NCBI GenBank assembly: GCA_002684695.1
Contig: NYVQ01000011.1
Coordinates: 8,468 to 14,129 of the forward strand
Source of the DNA: SAR116 cluster bacterium
Lineage (GTDB): Bacteria; Pseudomonadota; Alphaproteobacteria; Puniceispirillales; GCA-002684695
Direction: 5' to 3'
DNA: 5,662 bases
Positions 1-5,662 of the stretch are shown piece after piece. The translations under genes were made by a program, and so were the position numbers. Each line of letters begins with the position of its first letter. Position 1 is the stretch's first letter. The notes under the pieces were generated by a model. That model was given only the letters and a program-made list of their open reading frames with translations, was not told the DNA's origin and searched no databases.

Positions 1-861
1 GCTGCACTTTTATCTGGTGATATAGATTTTACAAATTTTACACCTGCCCAGGACATTAAGAGAATTAACGGTTCAGCAATGCATAAGGTCTCAAGCACAC
101 CTCAAGCAAGGACAATATTTTTTGGTATGGATCAAGGTATAGATGAACTTAGATCTTCTAATATTAAGGGGAAAAACCCATTAAAAGATAAAAGAGTTCG
201 TTTAGCAATGTACCATGCGTTAGATATGGATGCTATCAAAGATAAAGTGATGCGAGGTCTTAGTGAGCCAGCGGGTATGATTACTTTTCCAGGTGTTCAG
301 GGTTATACTAAGGAATTAGATACAAGACTTCCTTATGATCCTAATCAATCAAAAAAGCTTCTTGCTGAAGCTGGTTATCCAGATGGTTTTGAAATTACAC
401 TAGATTGCCCAAATAACAGATATATAAATGATGAAGCAATCTGTGTAGCAGCTGTTAGTATGTTGGCAAAAGTTGGTATTAAGGTGAATTTAGATGCCCA
501 ACCTAAAAGCATTCACTTTAAAGACCTACAAAATGGTCTTAGTGATTTTTACATGCTAGGATGGGGTGTCCCAACTTTTGATAGCCATTATGTTTACTCT
601 TTTCTTTTAAAATCTGACGGTAGTTGGAATAAAGTTGGATTTAAGAGTGACAGAGTTGATGAGCTCGTCGGTACAATGCTAACAGAAACTAATCTTGATA
701 AAAGAAATTCAAATATTGCAGAGGCTTGGGCGATTGTTCAAGATAATATGCCTTATTTGCCTCTTCACCATCAAGTTATTTCATGGGCAACAAAGAGCAA
801 TGTTGACGTTCCTATTAGAACAAATAATGAACCTTTATTCCGTTTTGCAAAGGTAAATTAA
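1..861 (+). CDS. ABC importer periplasmic solute-binding protein, dipeptide/oligopeptide type (SBP_bac_5 family), 5'-truncated by window edge
   Basis: This is the C-terminal 286 residues of an extracytoplasmic solute-binding protein that would capture a ligand in the periplasm and hand it to the permeases encoded just downstream. The reading frame is open from base 1 and continuous with the ATG at 79, so that ATG is internal. Family signs are KNPLKDKRVRLAMYHALD (the 'nP l.D.rVR.A...AiD' block of DppA/OppA proteins), the PYDPNQSKKLLAEAGYPDGFE block, and a late lobe with ADxxW-like spacing and PYLPLHHQ. Family members are usually about 500-550 residues, so roughly the first 45%, including any signal peptide, lies outside the window. 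The TAA stop at 859-861 is followed directly by a strong hairpin, then the permease genes on the same strand, which supports a full importer operon. The ligand cannot be assigned: peptides, opines, glutathione and other small molecules are known in this family. Family assignment is firm; substrate is unknown. Confidence 0.93.
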   Translation, partial: AALLSGDIDFTNFTPAQDIKRINGSAMHKVSSTPQARTIFFGMDQGIDELRSSNIKGKNPLKDKRVRLAMYHALDMDAIKDKVMRGLSEPAGMITFPGVQGYTKELDTRLPYDPNQSKKLLAEAGYPDGFEITLDCPNNRYINDEAICVAAVSMLAKVGIKVNLDAQPKSIHFKDLQNGLSDFYMLGWGVPTFDSHYVYSFLLKSDGSWNKVGFKSDRVDELVGTMLTETNLDKRNSNIAEAWAIVQDNMPYLPLHHQVISWATKSNVDVPIRTNNEPLFRFAKVN

Positions 862-868
862 AAAAATA

Positions 869-905
869 TAAAATACCGGCAAATTTTTAATTTGCCGGTA
901 TTTTA
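869..905 (+). terminator. Perfect 17-bp hairpin between binding-protein and permease genes (attenuator/terminator or mRNA 3'-end stabiliser)
   Basis: Bases 869-885 pair without mismatch with 889-905 around a TTT loop. The core is ACCGGCAAATT/AATTTGCCGGT. The arm ends in TTTT at 901-904, and an A-run (861-866) lies on the other side, so it looks like a Rho-independent terminator that could work in either direction. It starts 7 bases after the binding-protein stop and ends 26 bases before the permease start. In binding-protein-dependent importers such a hairpin commonly causes partial termination or protects the upstream mRNA 3' end, giving more binding protein than permease. I infer partial rather than full termination because no convincing promoter is visible for the permease genes. 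Confidence 0.85.
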
Positions 906-931
906 ATGTTTAAAAAGACTTTGTATACTCA

Positions 932-1915
932 ATGACTAATTATTTTTTAAAAAGACTTTTACAATCAGTATTAGTTATGCTGATCGTTGCATTTGTATCA
1001 TTTTCGTTATTTAATTTTGTTGGAGACCCAGTTCATAACATGGTTGGGCAGGAAGCTTCTGTAGAAAAAAGAGAGGAAATAAGAGAAAAGTTAGGCCTAA
1101 ATGATCCCATATATACGCAGTTTTTTAGATTTGTGAGTAATGCATCAAAAGGTGAATTTGGTCTATCATATCAATTAAGACGTCCTGTATCAGATTTGAT
1201 CACAGAAAGATTGCCAGCTACTCTAGAATTAGTTTTTGTTTCTGCAATAATAGCAATTTTCGTTGGTGTTTTCTTTGGTGTTTATACTGGTATTAACCGA
1301 GAAGGATTTGCTAGTAATTTTATTTTAATAATTTCTCTTTTTGGTGTTTCTCTACCGACCTTCGTTATTGGTATATTATTTATATATTTATTTTCTGTGA
1401 TTCTTGGAATTCTACCTTCTTTTGGAAGAGGTGAAGTAATACATATCGGGTTCTGGTCTACCGGTTTTTTAACTTTTAGTGGATTAAAGGCTTTAATTTT
1501 ACCCTCAGTAACTTTAAGCCTTTTTCAAATGACATATATTATTAGGTTAGTTAGAGCTGAGATGATGGAAATCTTACAAACAGATTATATTAAATTTGCA
1601 AAGGCAAGAGGAATTAATCAAAACATAATTAATTACAGCCATGCACTCAAAAATGGTCTTATACCTGTAATTACTATAACTGGAATTAATGTTGGAACTT
1701 TAATCGCTTTTTCAATCATTACCGAAACAGTATTTCAATGGCCAGGTATGGGATTATTGTTTATTAATGCAGTCCAATTTGTTGATATCCCTATAATGTC
1801 TGCGTATCTTATTATGGTTGCTTTTATTTTTGTAATGATAAATTTTATTGTAGACATTGCTTATTATTTTATTGATCCAAGGATCAGATTTAAAGAAGAA
1901 GCGATGGTCAAATGA
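932..1915 (+). CDS. Dipeptide/oligopeptide-type ABC importer inner-membrane permease, DppB/OppB family
   Basis: A 327-residue inner-membrane protein forming one half of the translocation channel. It has the DppB layout: an N-terminal membrane helix (about residues 10-30) straight after MTNYFLKRLL, a periplasmic stretch with EKREEIREKLGLNDPIYTQF and GEFGLSY (about 46-80), RLPATLEL leading into helix 2 (about 97-120), then further helices near 130-160, 185-205, 245-268 and 287-313. The cytoplasmic EAA loop that docks on the ATPase is at about 218-240 (TDYIKFAKARGI followed by HALKNGLIPV). The family signature TETVFQWPGMG is at about 264-274, and the C-terminus ends in YYFIDPRIRF. The length is normal. 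The ATG at 932 gives a correctly placed first helix, but no good Shine-Dalgarno is seen; only an A-rich AAAAAGA about 13 bases upstream. Its stop overlaps the next permease start. The substrate is not predictable from the permease. Confidence 0.94.
   Translation: MTNYFLKRLLQSVLVMLIVAFVSFSLFNFVGDPVHNMVGQEASVEKREEIREKLGLNDPIYTQFFRFVSNASKGEFGLSYQLRRPVSDLITERLPATLELVFVSAIIAIFVGVFFGVYTGINREGFASNFILIISLFGVSLPTFVIGILFIYLFSVILGILPSFGRGEVIHIGFWSTGFLTFSGLKALILPSVTLSLFQMTYIIRLVRAEMMEILQTDYIKFAKARGINQNIINYSHALKNGLIPVITITGINVGTLIAFSIITETVFQWPGMGLLFINAVQFVDIPIMSAYLIMVAFIFVMINFIVDIAYYFIDPRIRFKEEAMVK
1892..1901 (+). promoter_or_regulatory. Purine-rich ribosome-binding-like stretch before the DppC-type gene
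   Basis: AAAGAAGAAG ends 10 bases before the ATG at 1912, inside the 3' end of the preceding permease gene. It resembles a weak Shine-Dalgarno. It supports the ATG at 1912 over other starts and agrees with translational coupling through the ATGA overlap. It also encodes part of the upstream protein, so the purine richness may be coincidental. Confidence 0.35.
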
Positions 1916-2835
1916 TTTTTAAATCAATTAATAATATTTTTGATACAGATATTGGATACAGTTTTCGCAAATCAAAGATTGCTATTTTAGCTACAATAGT
2001 TTTTTTAATTATTGTCTTAGCTTCATTGTTCGCTAGTATTGTTGCTCCTTATAATCCTTTTGATCCTGCAAGTATTTCATTAATGGATGCTTTTACACCA
2101 CCAGCTTGGTCAGATGGAGGGAATTCAAATTTCATTCTAGGGACAGACCAACAGGGCAGAGATATGTTCTCAACAATGATTTACGGTTCACGAATATCAC
2201 TTACAGTTGGATTTGCCTCTATTATTTTTGCATTAATTTTAGGTGTTTCATTAGGTGTAACCTCAGGATATTTGGGAGGCCGCTACGAAATAATAGTAAT
2301 GAGATTTACCGATGTACAACTTACTATACCGAGTATCTTAATGGCCTTATTAGTTGACGGAATTGCCAGAGGATTTATTTCAAAATCTTTACACAATGAT
2401 ATGGCTATTTATGTTTTAATTTTAGCAATTGGAATATCTGAATGGCCACAATTTGCTCGAGTTACAAGAGCAGCTACTCTTGTTGAAAAAAATAAAGAAT
2501 ATATTCTAGCGTCAAAGATAATTGGTCTTTCTAATTTAGTTATAATGTTTAAACATATACTTCCAAATATTTTGAGACCTGTTTTAGTTATATCTACAAT
2601 TGGTTTGTCCCAAGCTATTATAACGGAATCTACATTAAGCTTTTTAGGAGTGGGCTTTCCTCCTACCAATCCTTCATTAGGTACTCTTATTAGGTTTGGA
2701 AATAATTTTTTATTTTCAGGTGAATGGTGGATTACATTTTTTCCGGCAATATTCCTCGTAGTACTTGCGTTCTCTATTAACTTATTAGGTGATTGGATGA
2801 GAGATGCTTTAAATCCAAAATTAAAAGCAAGATGA
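1912..2835 (+). CDS. Dipeptide/oligopeptide-type ABC importer inner-membrane permease, DppC/OppC family
   Basis: A 307-residue partner of the DppB-type permease; the two form the heterodimeric channel. Features in order: a short cytoplasmic N-terminus, a membrane helix at about 24-46 followed by APYNPFDP (the OppC N-terminal domain pattern), LGTDQQGRDMFSTMIYGSRISL at about 76-97, which is the classic DppC block, then helices near 98-120, 135-152, 165-177, 222-240 and 273-293. The EAA docking loop is at about 196-218 (KEYILASKIIGL followed by KHILPNILRPV). ESTLSFLGVG and PPTNPSLGTLI follow, and the protein ends in the typical GDWMRDALNPKLK. Length is normal for the family. The start ATG overlaps the upstream stop (ATGA, 1912-1915), and the TGA stop overlaps the start of the ATPase gene, so all three are probably co-translated. 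Substrate unknown. Confidence 0.94.
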   Translation: MIFKSINNIFDTDIGYSFRKSKIAILATIVFLIIVLASLFASIVAPYNPFDPASISLMDAFTPPAWSDGGNSNFILGTDQQGRDMFSTMIYGSRISLTVGFASIIFALILGVSLGVTSGYLGGRYEIIVMRFTDVQLTIPSILMALLVDGIARGFISKSLHNDMAIYVLILAIGISEWPQFARVTRAATLVEKNKEYILASKIIGLSNLVIMFKHILPNILRPVLVISTIGLSQAIITESTLSFLGVGFPPTNPSLGTLIRFGNNFLFSGEWWITFFPAIFLVVLAFSINLLGDWMRDALNPKLKAR

Positions 2836-4529
2836 GTTTTTTTGACATAAAGAATCTTGATATTGAATATCAAACTAGAAAAGAAACTATTGAAGCTAGT
2901 AAAAATGTATCATTCAACTTAAAGAGAGGAGAAATTATTGGAATTGTTGGTGAGTCTGGTTCTGGGAAGTCAACCGTAGCTAATGCCATAATTAATCTAA
3001 TAGACAAACCGGGTAAAATTATAAATGGTTCCATAAAACTTGACGGAATTGAAATATGTAAAAATGATGAAATCATTCAAAATATTAGAGGGAAGAAAAT
3101 AGGATTTATTTTTCAAGATCCACAAACTTCTCTAAACCCTCTTTTTACAATAAAAGAGCAGTTGGTTGAAACTATACAAACCCACTCGAGCCTTAACTAT
3201 GACGCAGCAGCAAAAAAATCTGTTAATTTATTAAAGGAAGTTGGGATTGAAAATCCAGAGAAAAGAATAAATGATTATCCCCATCAGTTCAGTGGAGGGA
3301 TGCGACAAAGAGTTGTAATAGCACTTGCTATTAGTTGCGAACCTGATCTGATTATAGCAGATGAACCTACAACAGCCTTAGATGTAAGCATTCAATTCAA
3401 AATTTTAAACTTACTAAAGAAACTGACTATAGAAAGAAATTTAGGCGTAATAATTATTACTCATGATATGGGCGTAATTGCTGAAACTACAGACCGTGTA
3501 ATTGTTATGAGATTTGGTAATATTGTTGAACAAGGTAAAACTTCTAAAATTTTATCCAAACCTGAATCTTTGGAATGTAAAAGTCTTGTAATGTCAGTTC
3601 CCCCAACAAATAAAAAAATCAAAAGATTTAAACTATTAAGTCCAGAAGGAGGACAAATAGAAAACAGCTCTTTAAAATTAACTAATAACATTATTAAAAA
3701 TTGGGGGACAAGAGAATTAAACAATAAAAAACTATTAGATTTTGTAAATGTAACTAAAGTTTTTGACGACGGCTCTATAATTTCATCAAAACGAAGTGAA
3801 AGTAAAGTTAAAGCTTTAGACAATGTTTCATTTCATATTAATGAGGGAGAATCATTTGGATTAGTGGGAGAATCTGGTTCTGGTAAATCTACGATTGCTA
3901 AAATTATAACTAGCTTAGTCAGTCCTTCATCAGGTGAGGTTTTTTTTGAGGATGTTTCCTTACATGATCCAAAAAATAAAATAATAAAAAATAGATTTAT
4001 GGGTCAAATTCAAATGATTTTTCAGGACCCTTACTCTTCTCTAAATCCAAGGTTTAAAGTAAAAAATATAATTGCTGAGCCGATCAAATTTTTCCAGAAA
4101 AATATTAATAATAAACAAATTGATGAGAATGTTTATGACTTAATTGATATTGTTGGTATGTCTAGGCAATCACTTGAGAGATATCCACATGAATTTTCAG
4201 GCGGGCAAAGACAAAGAATTTCTATTGCAAGAGCTTTGGCGACAAGACCTAGACTTCTTATTTGTGACGAGCCAACTTCAGCTTTGGATGTAAGTATTCA
4301 GGCTCAAGTTCTCAACCTTTTAAAAGACTTGCAGGAACAGCTAAACCTTACAATACTTTTCATAAGCCATGATTTGCCAGTGATTCGACAAATGTGCGAC
4401 AGAACATCAGTTTTAAAAAACGGTGTTGTTTGTGAAACTAACGATACAGAAAGTATATTTATTAAACCAAAAAATTCATACACTAAAGAACTATTAAAAT
4501 TAATGCCAAAAATAGAATCAATTATTTAA
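2832..4529 (+). CDS. Fused double-domain ABC ATPase of a dipeptide/oligopeptide-type importer (DppD-DppF fusion)
   Basis: A 565-residue cytoplasmic protein that hydrolyses ATP to drive the importer, with both nucleotide-binding domains in one chain, as in YejF and GsiA, instead of separate DppD and DppF. Domain 1 (about 1-255): Walker A GESGSGKS at 40-47, Q-loop Gln95 in FQDPQTSLNP, signature FSGGMRQR at 153-160, Walker B IIADEP with Asp177-Glu178, switch His211. Domain 2 (about 302-560): Walker A GESGSGKS at 346-353, Gln398 in FQDPYSSLNP, signature FSGGQRQR at 455-462, Walker B LICDEP with Asp479-Glu480, His513. Both sites therefore look catalytically complete. The linker (about 243-300) has SVPPTNKKIKRF but lacks the cysteine cluster often found at the end of separate DppD/OppD proteins. 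I chose the ATG at 2832, which overlaps the DppC-type stop as ATGA and begins MSFFDIKNLDIEY, the usual start of such a domain; an in-frame ATG at 2793 would add 13 residues inside the upstream gene. The stop abuts the convergent exporter gene. Confidence 0.95.
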   Translation: MSFFDIKNLDIEYQTRKETIEASKNVSFNLKRGEIIGIVGESGSGKSTVANAIINLIDKPGKIINGSIKLDGIEICKNDEIIQNIRGKKIGFIFQDPQTSLNPLFTIKEQLVETIQTHSSLNYDAAAKKSVNLLKEVGIENPEKRINDYPHQFSGGMRQRVVIALAISCEPDLIIADEPTTALDVSIQFKILNLLKKLTIERNLGVIIITHDMGVIAETTDRVIVMRFGNIVEQGKTSKILSKPESLECKSLVMSVPPTNKKIKRFKLLSPEGGQIENSSLKLTNNIIKNWGTRELNNKKLLDFVNVTKVFDDGSIISSKRSESKVKALDNVSFHINEGESFGLVGESGSGKSTIAKIITSLVSPSSGEVFFEDVSLHDPKNKIIKNRFMGQIQMIFQDPYSSLNPRFKVKNIIAEPIKFFQKNINNKQIDENVYDLIDIVGMSRQSLERYPHEFSGGQRQRISIARALATRPRLLICDEPTSALDVSIQAQVLNLLKDLQEQLNLTILFISHDLPVIRQMCDRTSVLKNGVVCETNDTESIFIKPKNSYTKELLKLMPKIESII

Positions 4530-5129
4530 TTAGTTATAAACAATTAGTATTGCTGTAGTAAGTAAAAGAAAAGCTAATGAATATTCAATAATAGTTTTAA
4601 TTTTATGGTTTTTGACTACCTGCCTTATTGTTGCACCAAAAATTGCCCAAGGAACTATTGAAATAGGGCAAATAATCAAAGCAGTTAATGCGATAATAGA
4701 GATGGCAATTACAAGGTTATCGTTTATTTGAAGGAAACCAGAAGCTGCCATACTAGAAATTGTCCAAGCTTTTGGATTAACAATTTGGAATAATGCAGCT
4801 TCATGAAGTTTCAACGGCCTTGAACCATCTTCAGCTATTGGGTTTATTGACCCTAAAATTTTATAACCCAAATATAAAATGTAAATAGCACAAATAATTT
4901 TAAGAACACTCTGAACTTCTGGGAATAAGATAAAAATTTGCCCCAATCCCAAACAAACTAAGGTTAGTTGAATTATATGGCCAAAAGTAATTCCTGAAAT
5001 ATGAGAAATTGTTTTTTGAAAACCAAACTTTAGACCTGATGTTAAAACCATTGCATTATTTGGACCTGGTGTAATATACATTACAAAGTAATAAAATATT
5101 AAAGCTAGAAAAATTTCATAATTAATCAT
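4530..5129 (-). CDS. LysE/RhtB-family amino-acid or metabolite exporter
   Basis: A 199-residue inner-membrane protein of the LysE/RhtB superfamily, whose characterised members export amino acids such as lysine, homoserine, threonine or cysteine. Visible hallmarks are the N-terminal helix leading to the conserved PGPNNAMVLTSGLKFG (about 21-36), GITFGHIIQL (46-55), a helix ending in YILYLGYKIL (about 83-92), and the QIVNPKAW block (115-122) before the third conserved helix. Hydrophobic segments lie near 5-20, 42-68, 72-92, 112-133, 138-168 and 180-198, which fits the usual six-segment layout. Length is typical (about 200). The ATG overlaps the stop of the upstream oxidoreductase gene (ATGA on the minus strand), so the two are likely coupled. 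No clear Shine-Dalgarno is seen. The TAA stop is immediately next to the stop of the convergent ATPase gene. The exported compound cannot be read from sequence. Confidence 0.92.
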   Translation of the reverse strand: MINYEIFLALIFYYFVMYITPGPNNAMVLTSGLKFGFQKTISHISGITFGHIIQLTLVCLGLGQIFILFPEVQSVLKIICAIYILYLGYKILGSINPIAEDGSRPLKLHEAALFQIVNPKAWTISSMAASGFLQINDNLVIAISIIALTALIICPISIVPWAIFGATIRQVVKNHKIKTIIEYSLAFLLLTTAILIVYN

Positions 5130-5662
5130 ACTTGGCTTTTACTTAGAATAATTTTGGATGCTTTTTCTGCAATCATAACAATAGGTGCGTGTGTATTACC
5201 GCTTGTTATTGTAGGCATCACAGAACCATCAACAACTCTTAGGTTTTTTATACCACGCACTTTAAGTTCAAAATCCACTACCGCCTGAGTATCAGTTTGC
5301 AACCCCATTTTTGCAGTACCAACTGGATGGAAAATTGTTGTTGCTATTTTCCCAGCTTCTTTAATTAAATCATTATCTTCTATAAAATTTGCACCTGGCA
5401 AAAACTCCTTTGGCTCAAAAGAAGCCATTTCTGACGTTGACATTAAACTTCTTGCTTTTTGGATAGATTCAACTGCAACTTGCTTATCTTCAGGATCAGA
5501 TAGATAGTTTGGTGCTATTATTGGCTGATCTAGTGGATTTGAACTTGCCAATGAAACAGTGCCTATTGATTTAGGTCTTAAATTACAAACTGAGACTGTC
5601 AATGCAGGAAATTTATGTAAAGGATCACCAAATTTATCTAATGAAAGTGGCTGAATATGAAA
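5126..5662 (-). CDS. FAD-dependent GMC-family oxidoreductase (alcohol/choline dehydrogenase-like), C-terminal part, 5'-truncated by window edge
   Basis: The frame is open to the window edge and yields 178 C-terminal residues. Family members are about 530-560 residues, so the FAD-binding N-terminal Rossmann domain lies outside. The visible part is the GMC_oxred_C domain: FHIQPLSLDKFGDPLHKFPA, then NLRPKSIGTVSLAS and PIIAPNYLSDPEDKQVAVES, then HPVGTAKMG with the conserved active-site His (codon 5327-5329). The C-terminal FAD/active-site block LRVVDGSVMPTITSGNTHAP follows, in which the Asn of GNT (codon 5195-5197) matches the second catalytic position (Asn in choline oxidase, His in glucose oxidase). 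A TTG at 5600-5602 could be misread as a start, but homology clearly continues upstream of it. These enzymes oxidise primary alcohols or choline-like substrates with FAD; which one is unknown. It overlaps the exporter start by 4 bases and would be co-transcribed with it. Confidence 0.93.
   Translation of the reverse strand, partial: FHIQPLSLDKFGDPLHKFPALTVSVCNLRPKSIGTVSLASSNPLDQPIIAPNYLSDPEDKQVAVESIQKARSLMSTSEMASFEPKEFLPGANFIEDNDLIKEAGKIATTIFHPVGTAKMGLQTDTQAVVDFELKVRGIKNLRVVDGSVMPTITSGNTHAPIVMIAEKASKIILSKSQV

Noticed and set aside
79..81. ATG at 79 as the start of the binding-protein gene
   Set aside because: The same frame is open to base 1, and the encoded protein is only the C-terminal half of the family, so this Met is internal to a gene truncated by the window.
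924..929. TATACT as a -10 promoter element for the permease genes
   Set aside because: The match to a -10 box is good, but the expected -35 region (about 901-906, TTTTAA) is poor and the predicted start site would fall at or just inside the ATG at 932. In AT-rich DNA such matches are common.
2106..2357. 83-residue open frame inside the DppC-type gene
   Set aside because: It overlaps a strongly conserved permease in another frame and has no recognisable domain or start signal.
2793..2831. Upstream in-frame ATG that would extend the fused ATPase by 13 residues
   Set aside because: It lies within the conserved DppC-type C-terminus; the added residues (MDERCFKSKIKSK) are frame-shifted DWMRDALNPKLK coding, and the ATG at 2832 fits both the domain start and the ATGA overlap pattern.
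2409..2873. Minus-strand open frame opposite the DppC-type gene
   Set aside because: It is a shadow of the permease coding sequence, with no family resemblance and no ribosome-binding signal.
2870..3823. Minus-strand open frames (2870-3076 and 3461-3823) opposite the ATPase gene
   Set aside because: They are antisense to conserved ATPase motifs and the linker, and show no recognisable protein features.
2930..3910. Near-repeat of Walker A coding segments (about 2949-2973 and 3867-3891)
   Set aside because: The similarity is explained by two homologous ATPase domains in one protein, not by a DNA repeat or duplication event specific to this genome.
5600..5602. TTG as a start of the GMC oxidoreductase
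   Set aside because: The frame stays open to the window edge and encodes the conserved GMC stretch FHIQPLSLDKFGDPLHKFPA, so this is an internal Leu codon.

Overview
The window is AT-rich (about one third G+C by eye), almost entirely coding, and packed with 4-bp start/stop overlaps. This style, together with the protein flavour (a fused two-domain dipeptide-type ATPase whose mid-linker contains an SVPPTNKKIKRF-like stretch, and a BetA-like GMC oxidoreductase), suggests a streamlined marine alphaproteobacterium, for example a SAR11-, HIMB59- or AEGEAN-169-like lineage. The lineage is an inference from style; no rRNA or marker gene is present.

Plus strand, 1-4529: most of a dipeptide/oligopeptide-type (PepT family) ABC importer operon. 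It contains the C-terminal half of a periplasmic solute-binding protein (1-861, 5' end outside the window), a strong hairpin (869-905), a DppB-type permease (932-1915), a DppC-type permease (1912-2835), and one polypeptide carrying both ATPase domains (2832-4529), equivalent to DppD fused to DppF. The last three genes are joined by ATGA overlaps and are probably translated as a coupled unit. The hairpin after the binding-protein gene would let binding protein be made in excess over the membrane parts. The substrate cannot be read from the sequence: peptides, opines, glutathione and other small molecules are all carried by this family.

Minus strand, 5662-4530: a second transcription unit pointing towards the first. 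It contains the C-terminal third of an FAD-dependent GMC-family alcohol/choline dehydrogenase (5126-5662, 5' end outside the window), joined by another ATGA overlap to a LysE/RhtB-family amino-acid exporter (4530-5129). The two units converge with no intergenic base: the plus-strand stop codon ends at 4529 and the minus-strand stop codon begins at 4530.

The only non-coding stretch is 862-931 (70 bases), mostly filled by the hairpin. I found no RNA genes, mobile elements, CRISPR arrays or long repeats. I see no clearly novel system here; the points worth checking concern operon architecture, termination, and what the importer and the oxidoreductase/exporter pair act on.
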